NCBI GenBank assembly: GCA_013399855.1
Contig: VXAY01006797.1
Coordinates: 620,239 to 684,238, forward strand
Direction: 5' to 3'
Source: Oxyruncus cristatus
Taxonomy: Eukaryota; Chordata; Aves; Passeriformes; Cotingidae
DNA length: 64,000 bases
Shown here: piece after piece, positions 1 to 13,500 of the stretch
Layout: each line of letters begins with the position of its first letter
Position numbering within the stretch: the first letter of the stretch is position 1
Notes under the pieces: model-generated
Told to the model about the DNA's origin: nothing
The model's database searches: none
What the model saw: the letters and a program-made list of their open reading frames with translations, nothing else
Made by a program: the position numbers and the translations under genes

Positions 1-509
1 CGCCATTGTAACTTTTACTTGCTGAGTCTTTTCCTTGTCTCTTTATCATAATAATTGACTATTTTAGCTGAAGGCATATCTTGGGATAAAACTCAGTTCC
101 TTACATCATCTTCTGGCAGCCTAGCAAATTCTCTAGACCTTTTCCACGTCCTCATTTGTCTTCTGTTCTGGGGTTATCTTTTCTTGACCGGCTGTAACTG
201 GATCTTTTTACCTGCCTCTAAGAAAGTGGTTTTCTTCCTAGTTCTACTAAAAAAGAGGGGTTGAAAACGTAGCATGCCAGCTTTCTAAGGCTTTGTCAGT
301 GATAATGAGAGATGAATCTTTTTTGTCTTTCTAGGTATTTCAAAAAAAAAGGTTTATGAAGTGATTAAACTGAACAATATTAATGAACTAATGCAGTGCA
401 CGTGCTGCATAGCTGCAGCATCTGCACAGCTATTTTTTAGCTCCAAAAAGTGAAAAGGCTACGTGCTGTTAATAACCGTCAGCATAGGTTCAGTTGCGTG
501 CATTGTTTC

Positions 510-900
510 AGTCACTGTTACCTCTGTGCTCGACCTGTGAGATTGCTCACCCGCCACATGGTGTGTTTATCCACCTCTGTGCTGGACAGTTTGTCCAGAA
601 GGATCCTGTGAGAGACATCATCAAAAGCTTTACTGAAATGTAAAAAGATTACATCAACTGGCTTCCCCTGATCAACTAGGTGGGTTACCTTGTCATAAAA
701 GGAAATCAGGTTTGATGAGCAGGACTTTCCTCTCATGAAGCCATGCTGGCTGTGACTGATGACTGCATGGTCTTTCAGGTATTTTTCAATTCCTTCCAGA
801 ATAATCTTCTCCATAACTTTACTGGGCACTGAAGTGAGACTGACAGGCCTGTAGTTTCCAGAGTCCTTCTTGTCTTTCTAGAAGTAGGCAAGTAGAAGGT
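510..900 (-). mobile_element. CR1 LINE fragment, reverse transcriptase part of ORF2
   Basis: This is a 5'- and 3'-truncated piece of a CR1 non-LTR retrotransposon, lying antisense to the window. The minus strand carries an open frame (518-829) that reads like the CR1 reverse transcriptase fingers and palm: it contains SQHGF, GKSC, NLISFYDKVT and FSKAF in the usual order. The family normally has an aspartate just before FSKAF (LDFSKAF), a catalytic metal-binding residue. Here the segment reads LHFSKAF, so the catalytic residue is lost and the copy is dead. The sequence from 830 to about 900 continues the family toward the CR1 5' side with growing divergence. Boundaries are good to about 20 bases. 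No target-site duplication is expected for CR1 and none was seen. Confidence 0.9.
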
Positions 901-904
901 TACT

Positions 905-2970
905 TTTTATTAATATTTCAATTAGTTTCACCACACCAAATTGATATATTAATCAGAAAAATCTTTAGTCACAAATACTGGATATTGCTTCATAGTCTTA
1001 TTCAATCTTTGGCTAGACTAGAGATACTTGAAAAGGAGGCTTATGCTGCATTTGCCTGGTGCTGTTTTTGAAGCCTGAAATGACCTGAGATTTGGCTCAC
1101 TCAAAATTTGAGTGGGTTTTGAAAGGAGATGACGTCACTGCACTCATTTTTTGGGAAACCTCATCCGGTTTTACAGAGACTATTTTAGCCACAGGTTTAT
1201 GGTTTGGGATTTTTATGTTCATGGGGAAAGTAGCTTCTTCCAGCTCTGGGACAGTGTAGTTTTTCCATAATTACTTGCTTCAAGCTCAAATTTTGTATTG
1301 CCAGTAAAGCATAGTTGAAGTTGAACAAAGAGCTTTCTCATTGTGAATGCCTGTGCCTTTATTTAAGTTGTCTGTCTTTATTAAATAAGTAGTTTTAATT
1401 ATTTAGTAATTAACTAGGTTAGGCATTTTCTACTGGGTAGGGAGTGTTTTTTTTGTTGTTTTGCTTCCTTTTGAATTTTGTGTTAGGTTTTACTTTGTAT
1501 AGCTCTGTTTAGACAAATCTAACCATGAAGTTGTCCATGTGTCCTAAAGTCAAGAGGAATTTGATTACCATGCTATTAAAGTTTAAAAATAAAATAAAAA
1601 ATATAGTAGTATCTTTATACTAAGTCAAAAGAGCCCTGGATATACTGGAAAATATTTCAATGTGATATTTATTTACCAGTCTGTGGTATGGCATGCATAA
1701 TATCCTCAAACATAATGATTCATCTTCTGTTGAAACTTGCTTCTAGTTCAATTTTCAGTATGTTTGGTGTTGTAATGAAACAAAAGGAGTTAGGTATCTG
1801 CAGTGAGGAGTCTGCAGCAGGAAATCTGCAGATGTATGAGCGGTCATGGTCTGTGGACAGGTTGTTGGGACTCTGCCAGTAAAAATAATATAAAATCTTT
1901 TCCTGTTTGTGTATCTGGACTTACTTGCTACGAGAATTTGCCAGCAAATCCAAATGTAACAGTGTAATTTTAATTATATTCTTTTATGCTTCTTGCTTGT
2001 TGTGGGAAAAAAATCTAGGACCGTTTTCATTAACTTCTCTTTTACTATAGAAATATGGTTACCAAAGTGGCTTATGCTTGAATAGTAGGTGACAGTTTAT
2101 TTGGACATGTATGTGATCTTTAATATGGAAAAAAAAAAGGTAAAAATCATATTTTTCTCAATTTAAAACCTGAGTTTTCCTAAAAGTGGACTGTTAAGTT
2201 CCATATTGAATATCTTGTAAATTCCTACCCCCCTTTACTTTTTGATATACTGACAAGCACTGTATCTGTGCCCTTTTTTTTTTCTTTTTTCCCCTTACTA
2301 CTGGAAGATCTGTCTTCCTCGAAGTTACATAGAAAAGTTACTTGTCGCATTGCTTCCCCCAGACATATGCTGGGAGCCCAGTTCTATTCTACCTCCCCCT
2401 CCCCCCATGTATTGTGTCCCTTCCTGCCTCTGTGCCTTTGCTAAACCATCTGTGCACTTTTCTTTGAGTCCCAAAGGCTTAAGAAATGTCCTATTTTGTT
2501 TAACATTAGTTTTGTTTATGTTGATCTGACAGGTGACGGTTTGATTTAGAATTGCTTCTACAAGCTGAGAATCTTTTTTTAAAGATGACATATTTCGCTT
2601 TCAGTTTCAAATTCTATCAACCTCTTAAAGTTATTCAGGAGTAATTAAAAGCATTGCATTGTCTAATGTTTGTGATTAATGTATGGTAGATTTGGATAAA
2701 TCACAGACTAAGTGCTACATTACCTTCCTGCTAAGACAGGGAAGAATACTCTTTTTTGTGTAAGAAAATAGCTTTTGCTATTTTTTTACCTATTTTAGGG
2801 ACAACAGCAGGAGGAATAGTCTCACTGAACCATAAAATGAATTCTGTGATTCTCTTTGAATGGTCAACATCTGCAAACCTGTGCATTCCTACAGAATAAT
2901 AATAAAAAAAAGAAAACAAAGATCTTCTTTTACGTCTGGATAAACTCTAATAGTTTGATGATTTTCTTGT
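905..2970. other. Unassigned AT-rich stretch
   Basis: No gene, RNA or recognisable transposon is visible here apart from the short palindrome and CRE-like site at 1098-1137. There are poly-T/poly-A runs, for example near 2270-2295. The short open frames on both strands have lengths expected by chance. Confidence 0.5.
1098..1137. promoter_or_regulatory. 17-bp palindrome plus a perfect CRE-type octamer
   Basis: Positions 1098-1114 form an inverted repeat with 8-nt arms (CACTCAAA / TTTGAGTG) around one central base. Fifteen bases downstream, 1130-1137 is the palindromic octamer TGACGTCA, the full consensus cAMP-response element bound by CREB/ATF proteins. It holds one of few CpGs in the area. 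No promoter, CpG island or first exon is seen beside it, so function is speculative; a chance match is quite possible. Confidence 0.25.
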
Positions 2971-3181
2971 ATTGAGGCACCTAAAACAGCACACAGTGCT
3001 TGAGGTGTAGTGCAGAGTAGAGCAAGACAATCATGTCTCTAGACCAGCCGTTAATGCCTGATGCATCCCAGGACATACTTAGTCCTGTTGGCTTCCAGGG
3101 CACATTGTTGACTTGCTTTCAACTTGCCATCAATTAGAACCCCCGGATCCCTTTCCTGGCTGTTCACAAATGCAGCCTCTT
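2971..3181 (-). mobile_element. CR1 LINE fragment from the 3' part of the element
   Basis: Read on the plus strand this follows the antisense of the avian CR1 3' region. It has the tract equivalent to 'cccaaaactg..cacagtgctcgaggtg', then 'agagcaagacaatcat', 'gccagggcaca' and 'acccccggatccctttc', in consensus order. That block lies between the conserved 3' UTR and the C-terminal ORF2 region. Divergence is high and both ends are truncated, so it is an old copy. No open frame survives. Confidence 0.72.
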
Positions 3182-6100
3182 CCATGAATATTCAGATTGA
3201 TGATTTTGAAAGACTAGGAAAAAAAAATAAGCTTCTAATGTATTTAAACAGCATCTTTATGTGTTTCGTGTGTTTATGATGGCAGGTGCAATGTTCTGCA
3301 GTGCGCCTTCTCAAGTGTTTGTCAAAACCATTAATTCCAACTGTTTTTGTCCAGTCAGGGTTGCTTGTTTAATTGAGAACAAGCATTGAGTCATCTTTTG
3401 CCCTGGTATTGCTTGTTGCACTTTTGTTTTCACCTGAATCAAGGGGATCTTTTTGGTATGTGCATAGGAATGATTTTGGGTTCTTTGTTCTGTTGTGTAT
3501 GTGTGTTTTCTTGGTGGGTTTAGCTGTGATTTTTCTTGAGGTCTTGAAATCTGCAATTCAAAACTGAATTTGAGTGTTAAAAGAAGAAGCCTACACAGTG
3601 GAAACTGAAACGCCTGTGCATGTGAAATCTTTCAGATTAGAGTACTTGCCACAGTTGTAACCCTAACAAGAAGGGAAACTGAGTCACTTGGTAAGAAGTC
3701 CATTATTTTTGTACGTATGTAACTAGATGCAAAAGTGCATAGATATAGATTTAATTTTGTTAAATCAGGAGCTTGTTCCTAGTTAAAATTTTTAAATATT
3801 TTGTTTTGGGAACTGATAGCTGGCATTTACGTCTGAGATTTACAAAGGTGTAAGCTCCTTGTAATTAAGTGTATGTACAAAAAACATTGCATTAAAAATA
3901 GTTGCAAGTATATGTATATCCATAGTAATCATTGTGGGCAAAACCAGCTGGTTGGTTTGATATGTGTTGGGTCTTCTTATTTTATTTGCTCAACCCTCAG
4001 ACACTGAGCAAGAGTGGACAAGAGCTCAGTCAAAATGTGTGTTGTGTTGCGTTCCCCCCTGCACAGGACTTACTTTCCATAACCTTTATGAATGTCATTA
4101 GCTTTTCCTTTTATAGTGTCCTAGTGCTATTACTAAATGACAATATGCATTTGCAGCAGAGGTCAGCAAGTTTTGCTTTATGAGTTGAAGTCATCACCCA
4201 GGTGCATTAATAAGTCTCTTGCATTGTGGCTGCCAAGTTCTGGTAGGAAGGATGTATTATAATACTAATGTATAAATTATCAAAGATAATGTGTGGGTTT
4301 TTTTCCCAGTGACCTTGGTGAAATCACAGAAAACTATTCAAGAGGAAAATAATTTTCAGACTTCTACCTGTGATCTGGTATTACTGCCTGATACAGAAAG
4401 TCTGTTTTCTTGGTTTGTATTCCACTGCTGAAAATGCCAAAGTATTAATCAAACTTTCATGTATCATTTAGTCTCTACTGAATCATACCCTTAAAAAATG
4501 TCAGTTTAGAATTAAAACTTGTCTTGTGAAAACAAGTAAAGCTCTCCAGTAAAAAAATCTATTGTCAAAGGACATTCAATGTAAATGTTCTTCAAACCAT
4601 CAGCTTTAGTGAAAGGTTTACTTTCTTGTGAGACAACCTATACAAAATTTGTTGCTTAGCAAACACTGCAAATAACAGTTTCAACAATTAAACACCTTGT
4701 GGTAATAGTTCTTTGGACATTGAAAAGCCAAAATTGAAGCCTAATATATCTACAAGCTAGAGTAAAAAAAAATTGTCCAATCTTTGAGAAAATTCAATGA
4801 CAGCAAAAATAAGTATTTTTGTTAGATAAGTTTTTATAAAATGACTCATCTTATATGTTTTCTGGCCAACTATATGCTTTTCCTGAGGAAAATTTGACTG
4901 AAACTTGTTTTCAATGAGCAGAAAACTACTTCACTGTTAAGCAACTGAAGGATTCTTGATGGTAATAAAGACAAAATCCTTTTACTGCTAAGCAGATAAC
5001 CCCACTTTTCCATCATAATGAGAAATTTTGACTCATCTCAGTTAGTTTTAATGCATAAAATAACACTGGACCGCATCTCATGTAATGAATCACAACTAGG
5101 AAAAATTTCCACCTAGACATTGCTTCTACTTCTTGCTAAGCTTGCTGACAACTTCTGTGTACCTACAGACCCTCTCCTGTGCTGATTCTCTCGTTAGTAT
5201 GACTTAATCAGTTTGTAAAAATCTTAAAGATGTGAATAGCCACTCATCATTGTGCTTGGTGCCTGTACTAAGCTGTGTTGTCCCCCTCTGCTTTGGTTAC
5301 CGTTTTGGCAAATGTTCCAAGGTCCTTGCAGGAGGAATTCTTTATGTGCTACATAAACACAAGACAATCTTGTTCTCACCTGGGGTCTCTGTATTACATA
5401 ATGGAATTATCTGGCTGCTTTCTGTAGGTGATTGCTGTGGTTCTTGGCTTGTGTTTTACCTATTTGTAGGTGCTTCTCTTTCTTTGTATTCTTGTGACTC
5501 TTGACCCACAATGAAGTTGTCATTAGTTTGTATTTTGCACGTCTTACTCCTGTGTACTATTTATTTCTTTGGAAAATTTTCTGTCTAGTAGAAGTCAGAA
5601 TTGCCAATGGTCCAAATAGGCCTGCGGATTTCAAGTTCTCTGCTTTATATTTTCTTCAAATACTCATTTCTCAGATTAATATTTTAAGACCAATAAGAGA
5701 TAAAATTCAGAAAACATTTTAATTTTTTTTTTCCTGAAAGAATATCTCATAAATGGCTTAGACTTCCAAAAATCAGAAATATATGTAAGTATAGAAGAGT
5801 ATAATAATTTAACTGCAAATGAGGTAATGCCTCTACAGCTTTTTGGATATGCCTGTGTCACTGAAGGAATGCATCTGGGACTGGGTACTATTTCTGTAGT
5901 GGAGAAGGTGATACACATGGAAAGCTCATGTTTGAGAGTTGTGTTTTGTAGTCCACGTGAATGTACTAATTCAAGTCCATTGAGGCATTGTGTAAGAGCT
6001 CTTCCATATTTGACATTTTAGGAAAGTTTTGATAAATTTTGAAGCTCTGTTAAATGAGTATCGAATGTCTTACTAAATGGTTTGAATCCTGGATGGGACA

Positions 6101-8253
6101 TCTAGGTCCTAATTCAGTGCAAGTAGCAAAAGTGGTTCAGTAGAAACCAAAACCAGTTTTTTAGCCTCTGTGGAAGGGCTGGGGAGCAGGAAAATATTAT
6201 GGTGATTCACCCTGAAGTTTGTCTGGATTCATGTGTCAAAGCAAAGCTTACAGAGACATATTGTGTTCTAAAAATATGAAGTGTTTGCAAATCAGATTCT
6301 CTTGAATATGATTATCCATGCTAATATCTCTATATAAACATACAATCTAACATGAATTTGGATTTTTCAAGGGTATTTAGCTGTGAGTTCACTCTAGCCT
6401 TTTTGAAGGCAGTGGTGATATTGCCAAGAGTTTATATTTAGCTTTTTGATCACATCAAAGTCTTTAATCGTTACATAATAAGGAAGGTTTCAGTGAGGGA
6501 GAGTATGTCCTTTTGTCTTAAAATTGGGAAAACTTTATTACCATATATTTAAGTGGAATGAATGCAAACAGTTATACTGAAAGTAAATTTTTGGTGAATC
6601 CAAATTAAATTTTTATAATGTCTAGGAAGTTTATACATGAAGCTGCTCTTCTAAAATTTTATTAAATTTTTTCCTTTTAACCATCACATACCCTCATGTT
6701 TTGTTTAAGAGCGGAGAAGGAAAACAAGACTGATTCCTTCAGAGGGCAGTTCAGATCTCAGGCCAAGAATCTGAGATTCCCTTTGGAGGCTTTCTGTTCC
6801 AGATAAGTAGCTTCTTCTTGTAGAGTCTAAGACAGACAGATTTCCATACCGAGTTGTTTCATGAGATGTGTTCTGTTACTCTAAATAAGTGGAATGTTGA
6901 AGAAATGCAAAAGTGCATTTTTGTGTAAAGGAAGCTTTGATGCTCTGATACGTTCTAGTTACAAAGTCTCACTTCCGTACATATTCAGGTGCTGTGCATC
7001 TCAGATTAAATTTAAAACAAAAAAACTGGTTATACTGCCCTTGACTTGAAAAGTTAGAGTAAAAAAGGAATAGGAGAAAATTGTGTCACTATCTAAAGTC
7101 CTTTATTGGTAGCTTAGTTAGGTAGGTAGTTAGTTACCACACTGTGCAACCAGGTTCAATAGCAGCTGAAGAACAATTCAGTTTAAGAGAAAAAAAGGGG
7201 CAGTGGCTGAGAGAAATTTAGTTTTTAACTGATGAAAAGACAAATATAAACCAAAGCTGAAAGACTTTGAACTATATATTATAGGCTCAAAGGATTTTAG
7301 AAGTGCTCTGTTTACTGTCTCTTGTTCCTTTGAAAGAACAAATTTGTAGTGCTAGTGCTCTGTGTTATGTTGGGTTACCTGACCCCCTGGAAAAGTTGTA
7401 TTTTGATTACGTGAATGGTAAAAGTTTGCATGCTCAACTTTTTCTTCTTATGTAGAACTATTTATTAAGAATATGTTTTGAAGTGGTGTTTTTTATTCTG
7501 TGTATATTCAGACACAGAATAAACAGACTACCTCATTCTCTCCTTCCCTCTGCTGTAACGTGTTGTTAATCATTTTTCATGGGTTAAAATTACTCTTAAT
7601 CTCATGCATTTTTAGATAAATGGATATTCTTAGATGCACAGCAGGCAGAGTTAGGTAAGACTATGCTCAACAGGGTTGTTTCTTTTCACATGATGTAAAA
7701 GCGGGGTTTTTTTTTGTTTCTTTTTTGTTTTAATTTCAGTCACTAAGTTATTAATGATGATTGATAATAAATTACTAATTAATCAAGTCTGGCCTCCCTA
7801 ATATATTCTGTGAATTAATCACAGTTTAGGTCAGTAGTGCAGAGCTCACAGTGCTTATTAAGTCTCTGTACTCCAGCTGTCATTTAACTTTGCTTACCAC
7901 AGAAGTCTGCTTAAAATTTTTCAAAGGCAAATTTCAGAATTTATAAAGCATTTCTAAAATAAGTGCTTGAGTTCACTCTGGGGCTTCCTTCCCTGGAGCT
8001 TGGATAATGAGTTTTGGTAGGGCTGGAGAAGAGAGTCAAAATAAAAGAAACTTAGAATTTGTGATTTCCGTCAAAGTAATCTGTAGTGGCTGACTTTGTC
8101 CAGCTTTTTGAAAAAACGAAAAGGTTGTAAGAGACAGATTCTTTCTTTCAGTTGTATTCATCTGATGGAAGTTTCTCCACACAGCTGTGTAGGGGGACAG
8201 GACTTTACCTGCTTTCATACTACCTGTAAGGGCTGTTCTTTTTGTGTCTTGTA
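3182..8253. other. Unassigned AT-rich stretch
   Basis: About 5 kb in which I see no convincing gene, RNA gene or recognisable transposon. The longest ATG frame is about 90 codons (5232-5504, plus), with no splice signals or domain to recommend it. Frames near 3.3-3.6 kb overlap on both strands and look like chance. The short direct repeat of 'ggtaggtagttag' type at about 7115-7135 is trivial. Confidence 0.5.
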
Positions 8254-8610
8254 GCAGAATGGCTGAGGCTGGAAAGCTTCTCTAGAGATTGTCTAATTCA
8301 ATCACAGTGCACAAAGCACAGCCAGCTGCCGTAGGTGGTCAAGGCCATGTTCACTTGCGTTTTGATTATTCTCCAAGGGCGGAGACTACACAGTCACCCT
8401 GGGCAACCTGTTCCAATGAAAAAGGCTTTTGTTTCTTGCCTTATGTTTAACTGGATTTCTTTGTCTCTGATGGTATTTTTTTTTCCTGTTGCTAGCCACC
8501 AAACTTCAGTTTAGAAGTAGTCTCTTCTCTTGAGAGCTACCTGTATGCTACAGAGAAGCATTAACTTCTGATACTTGCAACCCTCTTTCCATCAGCTTTG
8601 TGAAGACTGA
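8254..8610 (-). mobile_element. Decayed CR1 LINE 3' end
   Basis: The plus strand begins with 'cagaatggctgaggctgga' and reaches 'ctgggcaacctgttccaatg', a diverged form of the antisense CR1 3' UTR. In intact copies the matching landmarks are 'cagaatggttgaggttgga' and 'ctgggcagcctgttccagtg'. Further on, 'cctgttgctagccacca' corresponds to 'cctgtcactgggcacca'. After about 8480 the match is weak and the 5' limit is uncertain. The order of landmarks, rather than identity, supports the call. Confidence 0.65.
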
Positions 8611-11600
8611 GAAGTCGATTATGTTTCCCTGATTCCAGAAGAACCTGTTGGCAGGACTCTTGGAATGCAGGAAGGAACTCTTCCCCTCTGGAAGTTGATT
8701 ATGTATGTGTTGATTAATGATAGTCTCAGTTATATTTTACATTGCTTCAAGTGGCAGAAGTGGTAGAAATCAAATCTGTGCTTCAGTGACCTCTGTATTT
8801 AAGGATTCATTTTTCCCTAGGAGAAGTTCTTTTTGTTCCCAAACTGTTTACAAGCAATACTGATTAAAATCTGGCATAATTAAAAAGAAATCAACATGCA
8901 GCCATAGGGAAGCCTGTTTCGTATTTTCTATTTCTTCTGTGAAAGCATCATGTAAACCAATCGCTCACCTGGTGTGGTCCTTGCTACTGCCTGGTTGTAC
9001 TTGATGCAGGATGACTCTTGTATTCAACTCTTACTTTGTCAGGGCACAGCTGCATGTGCACCCCTCTTTGCCCAGCCAAAGGACTGGCATGAAGAAGGGA
9101 GACAGGACAACGTAAGCTGTAGCAGCTGCATGGTGAACAAGTTCCAAAACCTGGTGAGACTCAAAAAAAGGTTGTGTGTTGTTTTTTTTTATTATTATTA
9201 TTTTAGCTATATCATATTTCTAACTGGCTTCACGGGGAAATGGAGCAGAAGCTTGTGCCAGTTTGTTGTAATTGGCATAGCAGAAGTCCAGGCAGCAGCT
9301 TAGCAGCACATTATTTATTCCTGTTGATTGAGGCCTTGGATTCTTTTCTGGTGGAAGACATTATCTCATCTTGCTTTTTAGAAATCTTGTTTGCTTCATC
9401 TCCATAGCAGGTGGTGAGTGTAGAAGAGATTGTCAGAATGGCTGTACAACTCTGTTGCTTGTTTTGGAGATTTTCAGAAAGGGGGATTTCTCTTTCTGGA
9501 CAGAAGTCTGAGCCTCTCACAACAGCATGAGCAGTGTGCTCACAGCATGTGTGAGGTATAACACTGCTTAATAGTGCATGAGAGTAATTGGGAAAGTTTA
9601 AGGATTTCACCTACTGTTCAAAAGAAATAGTTATATGTTAGTAGTAGAGCTGAGGATTCTTTACAGATTCTGTAAAAGGTACTTTTCTGTTAGGCAAAAT
9701 ATAAAAAATTACTTTGTTGGGGAAATATAAAGAGTATGACAGTCCAGAACTTCCTGCTAGAGTGGTTATTTAATACTGAACCTCCAAAGGGATGTACTGC
9801 AAAATTGTTATAGACTTCAAAAAGTCTTTAAGTAGATACCTAATTAAGAATAAAATGCCTGAACACCTTATAGTGAAATACTTAATCCTGCACTGAGCTC
9901 TGGATTCTGAAGCCTTTGCTGTGGAACCACTAAATTCTCACTGAAAGCAGTTATATACCACAATATCTACTGGAAATGCTGCAAGTAAATCTGGGCTGTA
10001 TTTGCATGTAAAGGTCACTGCATAATAGCATATGCTGCATAATATCCTGATTTTAGTTTAGCTTTTTCTTATTTTACAGTTATAAACCAATTAGAATAGC
10101 CATTTGCTATTGGAACTGATGTCTTTAAGTCCCTTGTGTTAGAATTCACACCATTCTTTAACACCTTAACACCTTTCCCATATGCCAACTCTCTTCCTAA
10201 TCAAATTTAGAAGTTTCATACGAGGTTAGAAGGGTTGTATTTGGCACTCGGGGTTTGGCTTACACGGGTGCAAATCACTTTAGTAAAAGTTCTTTGAAAT
10301 TTGTCTTCCAGTCTTTGTTTTGTCATGCCTTTTTTTTTTTTTTTGAAGAGCTATAGCTTGATCTTTTCTTAAATTTGGTTTTCATTATAAACAGTATGAT
10401 TACCTATTCCATATTTTTTTTGGGTAAAATATCTTTCATTTAAAAGTGGTATTCTTTTTTAACCATCATCTTTTTCATGTTCTGTAGAGAACAGTTATTG
10501 TTCTTTTGGTTTATTTTTTTTAACCTTTCAGATTTCTTTTAGTTGAGCTTTTTGCTAAATTGCTCATTGGGAAACAGAATTTTACCAATTCTGACAACTG
10601 TTTTAGATACTTAGTTTTTTAATATGCAAGCTGTTAAATGTGAGAAGTGATTAGTTTTCCTTTTTAGTGACACTTGAGGCTAATGACCTCCAGCATTTTG
10701 ATTTCAATTCCAAACAACAATTTTGTTGGTAAGTAACTTAGAGCTATTTTAAAACAATATATGCAGCAGAGAATCCACTTGATGTGTTATTAGGGGGGCT
10801 GACCTGTCATGTTTGGAATTTAATGAAGTGTATAATTCCATATTTTTATCTGCAAAATCTTTCTTAATGATTTTCTAAACTCCTTTACAAATAGAGTTAT
10901 TACGGAGTTGGGTAAAAAATCTTCCTTGAGAAGAAATATCTGGAAGATACCTCCAGGATGTAGTTTTGAAAACTCTGGATTTAATTCAGTAGTTCTCATG
11001 AAAAATTCATCTTGAGAACGGGGGAAAATAGAAGTAGGAATATATTTTTCATCTGATTTCTGTTAATTTGTATTCATTGCATCCTATTTCAGAAACTCGA
11101 TTCCCAAAAGAATTTTGGAGTATAGGCACAAGATAGAAAAAATATGGTCAGTGAATATGGTTTTGGGATGACACAGCGATGGATGACAGTTTAAAGGAAT
11201 AGTATTGAAATACTTACTTGTGTTTGAAAATACTGTACCTACATATAGTCATGAGAAACAAGGTTTGTGGTGGCTGGTGGGCATGAAGACCTACATTCCA
11301 TCTTGCACTGTTCTTCCATAGCAATTTCAAAGTTGCATTAGTCCTTGGAGCACACGAACTGTTGGATTTCTTTTGAAGAAAAAGGAGAAGGTCCCTGGGT
11401 GAGCAAATGCAAGTCAGTGATGTGTAGTACCACCTCCAGTGATATATCTGAAGATAGAAGTTAGTTTGCTGTATATTGTGCTATAACCTAATATTCCATG
11501 TTGATAATGAGTAAAGGATGAATTATCATTCAGTTAAAATGTAGTGCCTTAGGAAGTGCAGTTAGTCTATACGAAATTCTGGAGCCACTTGCTGTACCTT

Positions 11601-12280
11601 AGTATCTTCAGAGTTTGTCTGATTAGGAATTGTGTGACGTTTTTTGTGGGTGGAGGTGGAGTACAAATGCACCACCCAGTGAGCGTAGTACCTCACATGA
11701 AATTTTAATGTACAGTGGCCAGTGCTGTGCTTTTTTTCCCTTTGGTTCAGGACTAGCATTAAAAAATATGTGGCACTGCCGTTTATAGTGTCTAATTTTG
11801 CAATATGACATTGCTTCAGTTAAAGGAAAGAAATTAGGCATGTCAGCTTATCAGTAGAAGTGTATTTGAATGAGAGTGTCAGTGTTGCGAATATAATTCT
11901 GTATATGGTGATGCGGAATTTTTCATGGTTCTTAATGTGAGCTTTGACAAAATGAGCCTTATATCATGTTTTCAAGGCATTGTTAAAATCTAACATGAAC
12001 AACAACATTCAGCTTAGTGAAAGCTTTGCAAAAAGTAATGTATGGAAATAGAGTATCAGGAAGGATGCCAGCTGCCACTTCATTAAATATAAGACTACCA
12101 GTGCAGTTGATTTTACAAAATTCCTTAACGGAAATCTTTTTATGAGGATCCCAGCAGAATGCTTTCTTATACAGGGATTATTCTCGGTAGGTTTAACCAC
12201 AATGAATATTCAGTGCTGATGCTGTCTGTGATGATCTTGAAAAGGACAAATCCTTAAGTTCCACATCATGTAATCACGGA
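8611..12280. other. Unassigned AT-rich stretch with one splice-bounded segment
   Basis: Mostly featureless. A segment at 10668-10728 has a good acceptor (pyrimidine tract ending TTTTTAG) and a near-consensus donor (G|GTAAGTA). It is open in only one of its three frames (two bases first, two bases left over). It cannot join directly to the candidate exon at 15459, because the junction would create a stop or a phase mismatch. I treat it as a weak exon candidate or a chance match. A second weak segment, ending in CAAC|GTAAGC near 9111, lies after a CTTACTTTGTCAG acceptor. Confidence 0.4.
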
Positions 12281-13500
12281 GTAGCTCCAGAGCTCTGGAG
12301 ATACCTAGTCCACACCCTTCATCAAGGCTGGGTCAACTACAGCACGTTGCCCAAGGCTGTGTACAATGTCCAACAGTTGCAACTAAACAAAGTCACTGGG
12401 CAGCCTGTTCCTGAGATGTTTGACCTCAACAACATTGAAAAAGTGCCTTGTAATGTTTAAATGGAATTGCCCATATTTCAGTTTGTGCACATAGACTCCT
12501 TTTCTGTCACTAGGGATCACTGAGAAGAGTCTTGTTCTGTCTTCTTCACTGCTTTTATGTAGCTGCTCTGCAATGGAGCACCTCTTTTTTGTCTGACCTT
12601 GGTGTTCCTTCTGTTTCTCACTTTTTTTTCTACCACCCACCCCCTTCCCCCAACCTTGGCACATACATTTAGTAGATCCATTTTCTCTAGCCCATTGAAG
12701 TCCCTCTGAATGACAGCACAACCATCTGCTCTGTCAACCACTTTTTCCAATTTTGAACTGTCTGTGGAATTGCTGAGGTTATGCTCTGTACCCTGAGGCA
12801 GGTCCTTAATGAAAAGCAGTACTGGCACCAGTATTGACCCCTGGGGGCTGCATTAAAATGAATAGCCTCCAGCTGGACTTTGTCCTGCAGATCACAACTC
12901 CTAAAGCCTGGCACTGCAGCTGATTTTCAGCCACCCCTGCTGTCCACTTTCCTATCTGTTTTTCAGAATTTTTGGGGATGTTCTGGGGGACAGTGCTGAA
13001 AGCTTTGCTAAAGTCAAGATAAACAACATTCTCATCTCATCCACGTTCTAGCTATTTCATTGTGGAAGGCTATCATGTTGGCCAAGCGTGATTTTCCTTC
13101 ATAAATATATACTGCCTATTTCCCGTCACCTTCCTGTCCTTCACATGTTTGCAAATTGTTTCCAGGATTATTTTCTTCATCACCTTCAAAGAAATTGGGG
13201 TGATGTGATCAGGCCTTTAGTTCTCTGTCTTCTCCTTCCTGTCCTTCTTGAAGGCAGGAGTGGTATCTGCTGTCTTATAGTCTGTTTGAACCTCCCACAG
13301 TCAAGACCTTTCCAAGGTATTTTGAGAGTGGCCTTGCAGTGATACTGTCCAGGTGCCTCAGCACTCAGGAGAGCATCCATCCCATCAGGTCACGTAAATT
13401 TTTGTATATCCAGCTTGTTTAAATCTTCCCTTACCTAATTCTTCTCCAACGGTAAGTGTTCCTTGCTCCAGAAGAGCTTTGAAGCATCTTCTTTCTACAT
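12281..13500 (-). mobile_element. CR1 LINE, long decayed copy (3' UTR into RT)
   Basis: A continuous but heavily mutated CR1, antisense to the window. Going along the plus strand it passes from the 3' UTR (about 12281-12650), through the C-terminal ORF2 region with 'attgacccctgggggctgc' (12832), into the reverse transcriptase. Around 12990-13027 the minus strand reads VVYLDFSKAFSTV, so the first catalytic aspartate remains although the frame is broken elsewhere. Next come the blocks equivalent to 'ggcctgtagttc..tccttcttgaaggcaggagt' (13213-13263). The limit near 13500 is soft. The several 60-112 codon frames within it on both strands are by-products of this element, not host genes. Confidence 0.88.

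Noticed and set aside
9178..9205. Poly-T/(ATT)n run as a retroposon tail
   Set aside because: No retroposed body or flanking duplication recognised on either side.
10668..10728. Splice-bounded 61-nt segment as part of the phase chain
   Set aside because: Its outgoing phase gives a stop or mismatch with the next candidate exon; left as an isolated weak candidate.
12383..12914. Three overlapping minus ORFs (75-112 codons)
   Set aside because: They lie in the decayed CR1 3' region and reflect its composition.
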